From Caldora sp965222765 (lineage in GTDB: Bacteria; Cyanobacteriota; Cyanobacteriia; Cyanobacteriales; Coleofasciculaceae): 64,000 nucleotides of DNA. This document shows, piece after piece, positions 25,009-33,252 of the stretch. The notes beneath the pieces are model-generated. The model did not search any database. It saw only the letters and a list, made by a program, of their open reading frames with translations, and was not told the origin of the DNA. The number at the start of each line of letters is the position of its first letter. Position 1 is the first letter of the stretch. The stretch lies in assembly GCA_965222765.1 (NCBI GenBank), contig CBDCVG010000041.1, positions 1-64,000 of the forward strand. Direction: 5' to 3'. The translations under genes were made by a program, and so were the position numbers.

Positions 25009-26059
25009 GTGGGTTCGCTCAGAAAGAAAATTAGTTCAACCGCCCTTCTATTTTCGTTCACCCGCGACCCTCAACCTACAAGATCCGCGATCGCATTTGA
25101 TTTTGTGGTATTATTATTCATGATGGAATAGGTGTGCGCCTGTAGGGTATGGGCAGATATCAAAAGCGTGCGCATTTCCCCTAGGCTAGTTGAAGTGTCA
25201 TAGGGTGAAGGATTACAAAGAAGCTAGATAGAAAAACCACAAAGACACAAAGAGCACAAAGGAGGATGCGATCGCACAAAGAGCAGCATCAGATCCCCGA
25301 CTTCTCGAAGAGCACCTGTGATTTCCTCAACAAACTCGAAGAAGAAGTCGGGGATCTAGTACCGCTGTTAGTGGTTTCTGCATCGGAGGAAATCACGATC
25401 GCTTTTTGATTAAACAGCAATTCTGCTTACCACACTCCTAACACCTAACACATGTCCACCCTCGCCCTCATCACTGTTGGTTTTCTAAGATCGGGAGAGG
25501 AAGGAAATTTGGGCGGCGCAGGATGCTTTGGTGTTGAAGGCGATGGCGATTGGGTTGGGGATGTTGTAGATGTTGGGTTGCGCTTAGATTTTGGGTGATA
25601 TGCCTTTTATAACAGTCTATAGGATCGCTTCACCCAACCTACTAGATCAGCGATCGCACTTGATTTTGTGGTATTATTATTCATAATACGATAGTTGTGC
25701 GCCTGTAGGGTATGGAATACACCCCTACTAAAAAGTGATCGCACTGTGGCAGCTACCTTCTACATCTTGTGGAACAGGCATCTTGCCTGTCATAAGGTCT
25801 CACTTGTAGGTGCTTGCTTGCTCCTCGATTTAGCATTGTGGGGTGCCAATTCACTAAAAACCACCCCTTTCCCTATAGGCACAGACCGATACGATGATGT
25901 AAAAGAATTCCACAATATTTTGGCTACTATTGCCCAACCTCTTCTCGCCTCGCGTCCCCTTTGTACCTTTCTAACCCTCTAGCTCCACATATCGCAGATC
26001 CTTATCCGCGAGCGCACATTCACTCCTCGTCTCACTTCTCTTTATCCTTTTTTTCCTCT
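25009..26059. repeat. 1-kb gene-free repeat graveyard
   Basis: No credible gene. It holds two direct copies of an 80-bp unit (25075-25151 and 25637-25715, sharing GATTTTGTGGTATTATTATT and GTGCGCCTGTAGGGTATG), ACCACAAAGACACAAAG (25236), the palindrome ACAGGCATCTTGCCTGT (25774-25790), GCGATCGC octamers, and a partial copy of the 23326 unit near 25870-25925. Confidence 0.75.
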
Positions 26060-26896
26060 TTACCACCGCGCCACCCATTTTCTTATTCTCACACTCCAAA
26101 ATTTTTCTAGAGTATCAAATCCGCCTCCTAGCGTGTGCTCTGAGCCTTCAGAATCGCCTAATAAACTAAAATTTACAATCCGCCATAATGATTCCATCCT
26201 TTCGTTAAGAAATTCTGGGTATTGGTTATGCTCACTTAGGATTCTGTCTATCTTGATCCCGTTGCTCTTTAGACAAGCTGCATTGCCTTTCAGAATTACA
26301 ACACCATCATTGTTCAGGAGGTTGTATATTTCTCGAGACAGATGGTAATCATAGAATACGGGGATTTGGTAGCCACTGGTCATCCATATTTCATCATAAG
26401 ACCTTTCCATTGGTTTTTCTGGGTCACCTATCCATATTTTATTCCATAGACCTTGCTCTATAGATAAGAACCGCATGCCCTTTTCCTCCAACTCGGCCTT
26501 TGGATTCAAGTAGGATTTCTCATAAGTTTCTTTATCTATCTTCGTGAAGATACTCTCAACTTCCTTTATATTACCCGCCTTCATCGTATAAAACCAATAA
26601 TTTACCTTCTCTTTTTTGTCTCCTATATCCTCATCCTGATTGACCTCACCGTTGTGTGTCCTTGCTCTGTTTTGCGACATCTTAACAAAGTCAAGTTTCG
26701 TCGCAACATCTAACTTTGATAGCTCCTCGTCAATTACGCTCATCATTTTACTTGAGACCAGGATAGCTTGTAAAAGTAACATATCTCCACGATCTAGGTG
26801 GGTTATATCGTACTTCATTTCTTTGATATTCGTTCCTGATGCTAGGTTGAGGATTGATACCATCTGAATTTCTTCATCTCGATTGGACACTACCAT
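26060..26896 (-). CDS. Hypothetical protein
   Basis: A 278-residue protein I do not recognise. It is charged and mixed alpha/beta, with no signal peptide or membrane segment. Local features include a helical stretch (LLLQAILVSSKMMSVIDEELSKL, about 40-62) and a Gly/Trp-rich middle (QGLWNKIWIGDPEKP, about 149-163). Another ATG 11 codons in (MVSILNLASG) is possible. Codon use is A/T-rich compared with core genes in the window, suggesting recent acquisition. The 26912-27050 leader upstream is shared with the gene at 23407-23802 although the two proteins show no visible similarity. Confidence 0.55.
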   Translation of the reverse strand: MVVSNRDEEIQMVSILNLASGTNIKEMKYDITHLDRGDMLLLQAILVSSKMMSVIDEELSKLDVATKLDFVKMSQNRARTHNGEVNQDEDIGDKKEKVNYWFYTMKAGNIKEVESIFTKIDKETYEKSYLNPKAELEEKGMRFLSIEQGLWNKIWIGDPEKPMERSYDEIWMTSGYQIPVFYDYHLSREIYNLLNNDGVVILKGNAACLKSNGIKIDRILSEHNQYPEFLNERMESLWRIVNFSLLGDSEGSEHTLGGGFDTLEKFWSVRIRKWVARW

Positions 26897-26911
26897 CCTG
26901 ATCTTTATTCA

Positions 26912-27050
26912 CCTGCTCTGTCAGTCTGATAAGTCATCTGATTAAGTCGGAAAGTCAGATTTGGGAGAAGTTGTGTTTTTTCTCACTTTCCGCTCCCCTG
27001 TTTTCTGAGCTTCTGAAGGAGTGACAACAAGGCTAAAAATGAGACAGGGT
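26912..27050 (-). promoter_or_regulatory. Shared leader element, copy 2
   Basis: Same ordered blocks as 23861-23987: CTTCAGAAGCTCAGAAAACA, GACTTTCCGACTTAATCA and GACTGACAGAGCAGG. This copy is about 12 bp longer in the first half and is diverged between blocks. The conservation of blocks with variable spacers suggests constraint or a once-mobile unit. Confidence 0.55.
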
Positions 27051-27154
27051 GTGGGGAGGGTTCTAAATCCACTTGGTAGCCGAATAACAGTCTTTACCGA
27101 TGCTGGAGGGCGGGGCGCTTTTCCAAAGGATTAAAATGATGAGGCTCAAAGCCT

Positions 27155-28888
27155 TTAAAATGGACTCGATTTTTCGGTTTCATCAACAGTAGCTTCAAAT
27201 ACTAACTCACCAGCTTCCACTCGAAGCTTACCTGTTTTCCAACCTAGGGAAATCGGTTTCCCTCTGTTAGAGGAATGGTAAAGCTCAAGTTGTTGGAGCC
27301 AATCATACTTAATGCCGTTACGGAGGAGAATAGGCAACTCGTTTTTAGCATTGTGGGTTAATTGGAGTCTGTTACCGTTTGCTCCTGTAAATGCAACAGT
27401 GCCAGTGGCTAGGTTACTTAAATCCAACTGACTTTTTGCCTTTATTGTTTGTTTAAAAGCACTGTAGCTGCCATGAGATTCCTGTTCTCCCACTTCCAAA
27501 GCAAAGCCAGCATAACCTTTACCTGTTGTTGTAGCTTTCAAAGTTTGTTCCTGACTGTAAAGCTGTGCTAACTTCTGCTTCTCAATAGTTACCTCAGTAT
27601 AGGGAGCTAAATTAATCGGATGGATAGCCAGCCAGGTTTTCTCTAATTCAAAGAACCAAATACCCTCTTCAATCTCTGCATTGGCACTTTTTGGCAACTG
27701 GAAGAAGAAGGGTTGTTCTGAAGCTGGTCGTAACCAAATAACTAGGTTACGATATTGACCAACTTGGTCGCCTGAGTTTTTCCCTGGTTTTACCCAACCA
27801 CCGCCAGTATTAGCAACAAAATAATCAACGCCACGCTCTTGATTGTACGCCATTAACTTGAATGGTCCGACATCACCGTCGGCAAACTTGCCAGCCAAAC
27901 TACCCAACTGATAGGTATGACCAAAAAAACTGGTTTCCCAATAAGCTGGTTGATCTTCACCTCCAGGTTTCCAGTTCTCATAGATTGGTTTAGTAGCTAG
28001 GATTTCTACTGGCTTATCAAACTGCTTACGAGCCAGCGCCACCACCGCTTGTGGTGGTCTATAAGCACTAGTAATGAGGTGAATCACATCCCGCTCAGGC
28101 TTAGGATTAGGGAAGGTGACATCTCCAAAATAGAGCCAGAATAGACGAGCTGAATTAGAGCCGTAGACTACATTACCTTTGCCGTAATCCCTTTTAGTCG
28201 GTCCTCCAAAACCTCCCCGATAATATTTCACAGCAGCAGCAGTAGACATCCAATCTAAAGCTGCCTTACCTAATTTTTTCACTTCCGGGTCTTGAGCAAA
28301 ATCATACAAATTCAGATAAGCAGCAAAGGTATGACCGAGGTAATTCTCCGAATCCCACTCCCCCATACCAATATGATAAAGTGCCCAGACATACCGCTGT
28401 AGTTTCTGTTTGTAGAGAAGCCTTGTATCTTCATTACCTGTTTCCTCTGCCATCAGATAAACCCCTACCTCTCGCATTGCTCTGAGATTGTCGGTATTAC
28501 GCCCATCAACCCAACTACCTCGTACCTCTGGCCCCCAACCATCACCCCCTTTGCCTTTACCATAAATTGGGTGAGGACGTCCTTTCGGATCTTGCTCTGT
28601 CCACTTCTTAGCACCCTCAAACATCTTCTGTTTATAGTCCGGGTTGAGAAATTGACCAAAGAAGAAGTATTTTCTGATTTGTCCCTTGAGAGTGAAACTG
28701 TAATAATAGTCAATACCCTCAGTATGCTGGTGGTCACTTGCTTCGTTGTCTTCCGATTGCAGAAATTCCAGTGCTTGCTCCCGGTTACCAGCCAAAAAGT
28801 CAAACATAGCTAAGGGATAAGACCGCTTCTCGTTTTCCCCCGTGAGTGTTGCCATAGCTTTTACCTGCGTAATACTCAATTGCCTCAT
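27155..28888 (-). CDS. Large C-terminal part of a cyanobacterial lipoprotein-like hypothetical (frameshifted)
   Basis: 577 codons of a protein I cannot name. The N-terminal half (about 15-270) is helical with Trp/Tyr-rich motifs (WTEQDPKGRPHPIYGKGKGGDGW and similar), suggestive of an alpha/alpha-toroid carbohydrate-active fold. The C-terminal part looks like beta-sandwich (ELEKTWLAIHPINLAPYTEV). The first codons MRQLSITQ are out of frame. The true reading continues from the lipoprotein signal at 29108, joining at AGK-AMATLTGENEKRSYPLA after a one-base change in an A4 run (28859-28862). The joined protein would be about 650 residues and exported. Confidence 0.7.
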   Translation of the reverse strand: MRQLSITQVKAMATLTGENEKRSYPLAMFDFLAGNREQALEFLQSEDNEASDHQHTEGIDYYYSFTLKGQIRKYFFFGQFLNPDYKQKMFEGAKKWTEQDPKGRPHPIYGKGKGGDGWGPEVRGSWVDGRNTDNLRAMREVGVYLMAEETGNEDTRLLYKQKLQRYVWALYHIGMGEWDSENYLGHTFAAYLNLYDFAQDPEVKKLGKAALDWMSTAAAVKYYRGGFGGPTKRDYGKGNVVYGSNSARLFWLYFGDVTFPNPKPERDVIHLITSAYRPPQAVVALARKQFDKPVEILATKPIYENWKPGGEDQPAYWETSFFGHTYQLGSLAGKFADGDVGPFKLMAYNQERGVDYFVANTGGGWVKPGKNSGDQVGQYRNLVIWLRPASEQPFFFQLPKSANAEIEEGIWFFELEKTWLAIHPINLAPYTEVTIEKQKLAQLYSQEQTLKATTTGKGYAGFALEVGEQESHGSYSAFKQTIKAKSQLDLSNLATGTVAFTGANGNRLQLTHNAKNELPILLRNGIKYDWLQQLELYHSSNRGKPISLGWKTGKLRVEAGELVFEATVDETEKSSPF

Positions 28889-29108
28889 TGGCTCTCATCC
28901 AAAACTCAGTTTCTAATTCAGGAGTCCACTGGTTCCGATATTCTGGCTCCATAGGCAATGGCTTAACTTGAATCAGTTTATCTGTTGCTATTACAGGTTC
29001 AGCCTCTGGTGCTGGGGTTCTGGGAATGACTCGGTTAGCACAACCGACAATTCCACAAGCTAGGAGAAAAGCTGCTATTGGATAACGAGAAGTGGGTAGA
29101 TGTTTCAT
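28800..29108 (-). CDS. N-terminal part of the same protein: lipoprotein signal peptide
   Basis: Starts MKHLPTSRYPIAAFLLACGIVGCANR. It is a clear type II signal peptide with lipobox IVGC (Cys23), so the mature protein would be lipid-anchored. A Pro-rich linker (about 29-55) leads to QWTPELETEFWMRANEAIEYYAGK. After that Lys the frame is lost and only a nonsense tail follows to the stop. It overlaps the 27155-28888 frame by 89 bp. See that entry for the repair. Confidence 0.72.
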   Translation of the reverse strand: MKHLPTSRYPIAAFLLACGIVGCANRVIPRTPAPEAEPVIATDKLIQVKPLPMEPEYRNQWTPELETEFWMRANEAIEYYAGKSYGNTHGGKREAVLSLSYV

Positions 29109-29180
29109 CTGGCACAGACATAAAAATAGTTATATGAAGTCCAACAAATAATAGTTATCAAGATGATTGAGGCAACAATG

Positions 29181-29262
29181 GAGAGCTCCTAAGGAGCGGT
29201 TCGCGCCCCCAATTGAATGGGACTAAACAATTCTAGTTTCTGGTAACTGGCAAGATGCCAGT
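29181..29262. repeat. Compound dispersed repeat (GAGCTCC..GCGCCCC block plus palindrome)
   Basis: The block GAGAGCTCCTAAGGAGCGG (29181-) and the palindrome ACTGGCAAGATGCCAGT (29246-29262) with TTCCACAATTGAT flank recur at 54811-54906 in reverse orientation and different order. Confidence 0.7.
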
Positions 29263-29349
29263 TCCACAATTGATTCCCTACACCCTACACCCTGACTTCC
29301 CAAGGAAGTGTTTCTCAAGAGTAACAACTAATGGCTAGTGGTTAATTTC

Positions 29350-29718
29350 ATGGGCAAAAAATTTTCTCTAATCTGCCTTGCTTTAATTGTAGGATTGATC
29401 ATCCTGTCGCCTCGTTTAACTATGGCGCAATCACTATCGAGTTTAGAATCCCGTATTTTTCGACTAGAATCTGAAAATGCTCAACTGCGATCGCATCTTA
29501 ACCGCCTTGAAGGGGAACTATCTAGATCCTCTTTTCCCATTCCAAGGAATAACATACCAGCTCCGGGATTGCCTCCAAGAGCCAATCAGCAAGTTTTACC
29601 GTCAAACCCGATGTTTCAACGACTAGCCACGCTGGTGATTGAACTTAAAGAGCGCATTAATGTTTTAGAGGAACAAGTCACTGAACTTAAAGAGGGGAGT
29701 GCGGAATTTAGAATTTAG
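29350..29718 (+). CDS. Secreted small coiled-coil protein
   Basis: About 122 residues starting MGKKFSLICLALIVGL. It has a Sec signal peptide with a predicted cut after LTMAQ, followed by a heptad coiled coil (SLESRIFRLESENAQLRSHL, about 30-55), a Pro-rich middle, and a second coiled coil (LVIELKERINVLEEQVTELKE). It is a small periplasmic coiled-coil protein of unknown function. An in-frame ATG four codons upstream (29338) is possible. It is not obviously linked to its neighbours. Confidence 0.6.
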   Translation: MGKKFSLICLALIVGLIILSPRLTMAQSLSSLESRIFRLESENAQLRSHLNRLEGELSRSSFPIPRNNIPAPGLPPRANQQVLPSNPMFQRLATLVIELKERINVLEEQVTELKEGSAEFRI

Positions 29719-29792
29719 AATGCTTATAGTGTCAGGATTATATCGATCTCAAACTGAGTACCATCTATTAAAACTGTAACGATACTAGCGAG

Positions 29793-29909
29793 TACTGGCG
29801 CGACATAGTAGGTTGGGTGGAGCGATAGCGTAACCCAACAACGGAGTATATTCTGTTGGGTTTCACTTCGTTACACCCAACCTACATTTTTAGTCGTGGC
29901 ACCCCACTA
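29793..29909. repeat. MITE-like repeat, TACTGGCGCGACA/GTGGCACC termini, with GTAGGTTGGGTG core
   Basis: Core 29808-29885 begins GTAGGTTGGGTG and ends CACCCAACCTAC. It is nearly identical, inverted, to 53808-53885. A truncated core (GTAGGTTGGGTGGAACGAAG) starts at 23992. The outer ends match the family at 2027 and 53784. Confidence 0.75.
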
Positions 29910-29976
29910 GGCTGTGAAAATTGGATGTACTTCACGCTTGGCGAGAACTGCTATCAGCTCGAGTTCCATTGAATAT

Positions 29977-30089
29977 AGGACTTATGCACTCAGCTGTCAT
30001 ACTCAACGTCAGAAAAGCATTCTCTTGCGGCTGGGAGATCCTTCGCTATCGCCCAGGATGACAGAATAGCGTTACGGTGCTTAAGTCCT
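29977..30089. repeat. MITE-like repeat with AGGACTTATGCAC termini
   Basis: The ends AGGACTTATGCAC and GTGCTTAAGTCCT are inverted with one mismatch. Counting GGACTT..AAGTCC as the element leaves TA on both sides, a Tc1/IS630-like target duplication. The family copy is at 16678-16789. Confidence 0.7.
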
Positions 30090-30179
30090 AGAAAATTAAC
30101 TGGTATTGTTATATATCTGTAAAGTATTGTTAATATATAAAGATAAATCATGCACCTCAAATAATCTTGACCTTGAACA

Positions 30180-30728
30180 ATGCCCCGTCCTTCACCACAG
30201 GTCATTCTACTAATTGATGGCTACAACATTATTGGAGCTTGGTCTTGTCTGAACAAGACTCGCGATCGCTATGGACTGGCAGCAGCTCGTCAAGAGTTAA
30301 TCGAGGTTTTAATCAACTATAGTGCCTTCGAGGGCTACAAATCCCAGTTGGTCTTTGATGCTCAATATCAGAACAGTAGAACTAACTGTGAAGCTTTAAC
30401 CAACCATTTATCAGTTTGCTATACAGAGTTTGGACAGACAGCAGACACTCACATCGAAAAATTTTGCGCTTCCTATAAAAGCAAACACTGTCAACCAAGA
30501 GGGCGGTTGATTGTCGCTACTTCAGATCGAGCTCAGCAGCAGACAGTACTTGGTTACGGGGCAGAATGGATATCATCTCAACAGTTAGCAACGAATGTTG
30601 AATCTACTATTCGTCGCACCCGATGCAAACAGAGACCCCAAAAGCCAGCTCGTGGTCGCTTTTTAGTCAATTCCCTGGATGCCAAAGCTCAACAACGCTT
30701 GGCTCAATTGCGCAAGGGTATGAAATGA
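30180..30728 (+). CDS. NYN domain protein (YacP/Rae1-like ribonuclease)
   Basis: A 182-residue NYN (PIN-like) domain protein. The signature Asp and Asn are in VILLIDGYNIIGAW (about 9-22). Further acidic residues lie in LVFDAQYQ, ADTHIEKF and VATSDRAQQQ, the usual order for YacP. Relatives include the ribosome-associated mRNA nuclease Rae1 of Bacillus. A basic C-terminus (RRTRCKQRPQKPARGR) suggests RNA or ribosome contact. It lies just upstream of tRNA-Glu, but the tRNA has its own promoter. Confidence 0.85.
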   Translation: MPRPSPQVILLIDGYNIIGAWSCLNKTRDRYGLAAARQELIEVLINYSAFEGYKSQLVFDAQYQNSRTNCEALTNHLSVCYTEFGQTADTHIEKFCASYKSKHCQPRGRLIVATSDRAQQQTVLGYGAEWISSQQLATNVESTIRRTRCKQRPQKPARGRFLVNSLDAKAQQRLAQLRKGMK

Positions 30729-30742
30729 ATCAGAAAAAATAG

Positions 30743-30771
30743 TTGACAGAGCTTTTAAAATTAGCTACACT
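30743..30771 (+). promoter_or_regulatory. Sigma-70-type promoter of tRNA-Glu
   Basis: The -35 TTGACA (30743-30748) and the -10 TACACT (30766-30771) are separated by exactly 17 bp. The predicted start is about 15 bp upstream of the mature tRNA. Confidence 0.8.
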
Positions 30772-30792
30772 TACGAAAGTGTAAAAAAACAA

Positions 30793-30865
30793 GCCCCCAT
30801 CGTCTAGAGGCCTAGGACACCTCCCTTTCACGGAGGCGACAGGGATTCGAATTCCCTTGGGGGTA
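30793..30865 (+). tRNA. tRNA-Glu (UUC)
   Basis: A 73-nt tRNA. The acceptor stem is GCCCCCA with TGGGGGT (one G-U pair), the anticodon arm is CCTCC-CTTTCAC-GGAGG with anticodon TTC, and the T-arm contains the GGGATTCGAATTCCC arm. The discriminator is A; no CCA is encoded. In cyanobacteria this tRNA also feeds tetrapyrrole synthesis through glutamyl-tRNA reductase, consistent with the strong promoter. Confidence 0.97.
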
Positions 30866-30907
30866 CTTAGATAAATCAAATATTCAATTGAGTAAAGCTT
30901 TCGGTAC

Positions 30908-30937
30908 AGTAGGGACGAATGGCCATTCGCCCCTACT
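30908..30937. repeat. 30-bp palindrome, second copy
   Basis: AGTAGGGACGAATGGCCATT and onward; identical to 5451-5480 except one base in the left arm. It follows tRNA-Glu by 42 bp and might act as its terminator hairpin. Confidence 0.7.
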
Positions 30938-30979
30938 TTTGGCTGCCTTCTTGAACTTAGTATCCTAGAGGATAAAAGT

Positions 30980-31420
30980 ATGTGTGGAAGATTTAGTCAA
31001 ACTCAACCAGCAGAAGTGATTGCTAAAACATTCCAAGTGGCAGATGGTTTTTATGAGTGGCGAAAACAGGGAAAACAACAGCAAAAGCAACCCTATTATT
31101 GTTATCTCAAAGATGGAGAGCTTTTTGCCTTTGCCGGTTTGTGGGAACAATGGCAGGATACGACAGGGGAAACAATTGAGTCTTGCACTATCCTGACAAC
31201 TAAGCCGAATCAATTGATGTGCTCTATTCACAATCGAATGCCAGTGATTGTACATCCTCAAGACTACAATTTGTGGCTTGATTCACAGGTACAAGATATA
31301 GAGCTGTTACAGCCTCTTTTAGATTCTTACCCTAGTGAAGAAATGATGGCTTATCCAGTCAGTAAGTTAGTGAATAAAGCAAGTAATAATCTAGCAGAAT
31401 GTATGCAGCGTGAAACTTAA
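30980..31420 (+). CDS. SRAP (YedK/HMCES) protein with an internal deletion
   Basis: SOS-response-associated peptidase family, which forms a thiazolidine crosslink with abasic sites in single-stranded DNA through Cys2. Cys2 (MCGRFSQTQ), the ADGFYEWRK Glu and the HNRMPVI His are present. Residues about 20-21 jump from AKTFQV straight to ADGFYEW, removing roughly 80 residues that normally include the NARAE motif and the RWGLIPSW segment. At 146 residues it is short compared with the usual about 220. The frame is intact across the deletion. DNA binding is probably lost or much changed, so it may be a decaying gene. Confidence 0.82.
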   Translation: MCGRFSQTQPAEVIAKTFQVADGFYEWRKQGKQQQKQPYYCYLKDGELFAFAGLWEQWQDTTGETIESCTILTTKPNQLMCSIHNRMPVIVHPQDYNLWLDSQVQDIELLQPLLDSYPSEEMMAYPVSKLVNKASNNLAECMQRET

Positions 31421-31557
31421 GCTCATTCCGGGTGATGTCCAATTTACAGTGGCTTCAAGAAACAGGAGTTAGGAGTCAGGAGTTGGGAGCCAGGAGCCAG
31501 GAGTAAAGAAAATTGACAAAAGTTTCTTCACTCATTACTCAAAACGCTACAGCAATT

Positions 31558-31899
31558 TTATGCCGAGACCTGCTCATAAGTGCTAGTATAATCCCCACAC
31601 AACCATTGTTCTTCTCTCATCCAAAGCAAACCACGGTTTTTTACCCTTGAGCCACACAATAAAAAAGGGTAAGTTGAACCAAACAAAATTAATTCTAAAT
31701 ATCTTTCTTGCTTCCCATCTCCGTAAGTGGTGAAGAATTGCCATATATCAGATTCACCATTCCGACGACGCTCCGCAAAGTATGGTTGACCTTCCTCAGA
31801 ATTCCAAGTGGGTCTACGCAGATAGATTATCGCATTTCCCCCACCCTGATTGTCCCAGTACCAAGACCAAATTTTTATTTGCCTTGGTGAAAGTAGCAC
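31558..31899 (-). CDS. C-terminal part of a split hypothetical protein
   Basis: Unrecognised, with a beta-rich look (WSWYWDNQGGGNAIIYLRRP, WQFFTTYGDGKQERYLEL). The first codons overlap the end of the 31814-32041 frame. Removing one T from the T5 run at 31872-31876 joins the two as ..FSATFTKANK-IWSWYWDNQ.., giving one protein of about 155 residues. The apparent GTG start at 31899 is therefore probably false. Confidence 0.5.
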   Translation of the reverse strand: MLLSPRQIKIWSWYWDNQGGGNAIIYLRRPTWNSEEGQPYFAERRRNGESDIWQFFTTYGDGKQERYLELILFGSTYPFLLCGSRVKNRGLLWMREEQWLCGDYTSTYEQVSA

Positions 31900-32041
31900 T
31901 GAAATTCTCTAGCACTCCTGTTGTCTCATGGTAGCTGAATGAGCCTAAACCAATACTTTGGGAGCTGTATGTATCAAAAAAACTAAGGGATATTTGTCCA
32001 GAGTGAATTTTTTTAGCTTCCCATTGGTAGAAATTATTCAT
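31814..32041 (-). CDS. N-terminal part of the same split hypothetical protein
   Basis: Starts MNNFYQWEAKKIHSGQISLS and is read correctly to about FTKANK, after which the frame is wrong (the tail NLVLVLGQSGWGKCDNLSA is nonsense). The function is unknown. There is no signal peptide. See the entry at 31558 for the repair. Confidence 0.5.
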   Translation of the reverse strand: MNNFYQWEAKKIHSGQISLSFFDTYSSQSIGLGSFSYHETTGVLENFSATFTKANKNLVLVLGQSGWGKCDNLSA

Positions 32042-32771
32042 AGTTTTGTTACTCTTGTCGTGGAACAGTAAATTGGCAAAAACAATTGCCTCAGTACTGC
32101 GATAAAATACAGATAGTCACTATCTTACCTAGGTCAACCAGGAATTGAGCAATCTAATAAGACAGAGCTCAGAAAAGATGATGATTAATGCAATAAGTAG
32201 ATTGGGAACACTAAAATTAACTGGTTAGGGTTGTCATTGGTAATTACTCATTGGCAAAGGTTTGACTCCTCTTTTCCAATGAGTAACATAGTTCGGTTTA
32301 TTTCCGGCTAGACATTTACCCTCTTGAGCAAATTGCATTTTATCTCAACACGCTATTTTAGGTTAGCAATACCATAATTTTGCCGCAACCGTTTTTTCCT
32401 AATCTTCATGATTACTTTTAATTCTTTTTTTTTATATTAGTTTTTTTTAATTCTTTGAAAATAACTTAAGTAAATTATACAATATCTTGCCGATTTTAAT
32501 TTATCCGTAAAAACACGTATTTCAAATGAAATAAGTTAGATGCAGACGATTAGCGATGTTTTTCCGCTGCCTGGAATTAACAATTAACAATTAACAATTA
32601 ACAATTAACAATGCTTATAGAGTAAGGATTCTATCACTCTCTCTCCTGGTGGGTTATTTCCGCCGCACTGCAGATATTGCTCACCTGCGCTAAGCAATAT
32701 CTGCAGCCATAGGGTGAGCGCAGGTAAGCACTGCCACTAGCCTTCGCTTCAGCAAAGTGCTTTCTTGCCCA
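32042..32771. other. A/T-rich gene-free region with a heptamer run and a strong hairpin
   Basis: No credible gene. (TTAACAA)n runs at 32577-32611. CTGCAGATATTGCT (32668-32681) and AGCAATATCTGCAG (32693-32706) form a perfect 14-bp stem with an 11-nt loop, about 65 bp beyond the stop of the minus-strand RHH gene. It could end that transcript, though there is no T-run. Confidence 0.6.
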
Positions 32772-33107
32772 TCATTGTGACAAACTATTCTTACTTAAGG
32801 GCAGCAAGTCTCCAGTTTTGGTCAATCCCAATAGCATCGGCTCCTGTGGTTGAATAAACTTGCCGGTTAGTACGCAACGCTCTTCTTGCTGAGCTATGGC
32901 TTCAAAACTGGCTCTGATATCCTCTTCAGCAAATTGAGGTCGATAATCACCGGATTTTTGTTGTACATAGTTCCACAGAACATCTCGAATCAGAGCCTGA
33001 TATCCTTGATTGCGGGAGAGTTCTTTGAGCTTCTCTTTCAAATCACGCTCTAGACGAATACTGGTGACTTCCATATCGGTGGTTGAAGTGCGAGTAAGTG
33101 TTCGCAT
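32772..33107 (-). CDS. Ribbon-helix-helix domain protein
   Basis: About 111 residues from MRTLTRTSTTDMEV. The ribbon-helix-helix DNA-binding core is VTSIRLERDLKEKLKELSRNQGYQALIRDVLWNYV. It is likely a transcriptional repressor or antitoxin-type regulator. The C-terminal part (RCVLTGKFIQPQEPMLLGLTKTGDLLPL) is conserved-looking but unassigned. An in-frame ATG at 33134 would add nine residues; 33107 is preferred because the added residues are not RHH-like. There is no adjacent toxin gene. Confidence 0.75.
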   Translation of the reverse strand: MRTLTRTSTTDMEVTSIRLERDLKEKLKELSRNQGYQALIRDVLWNYVQQKSGDYRPQFAEEDIRASFEAIAQQEERCVLTGKFIQPQEPMLLGLTKTGDLLPLSKNSLSQ

Positions 33108-33252
33108 AATTTTTTTCCTCAAAATAGTGGACATCTTGATAATACAAGTGTAGTATTTAATTAACTATGCGGGAAGTCTCGCGTTCTCTTAAAGGGAGCA
33201 TTGGGATGAAAGCATAGGAAAATTTTTTGCCTTACTCAGTAATTCACCTTCA

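Noticed and set aside
25695..25982. 95-codon open frame in the repeat region
   Set aside because: Made of dispersed repeats; the same translated motif (ILWNRHLACHKVS) appears in another repeat at 23290, showing it is repeat DNA read in one frame.
30908..30937. Palindrome as a certain tRNA-Glu terminator
   Set aside because: It is a dispersed repeat also present at 5451 where no RNA gene precedes it, and has no clear T-run; terminator role not proven.
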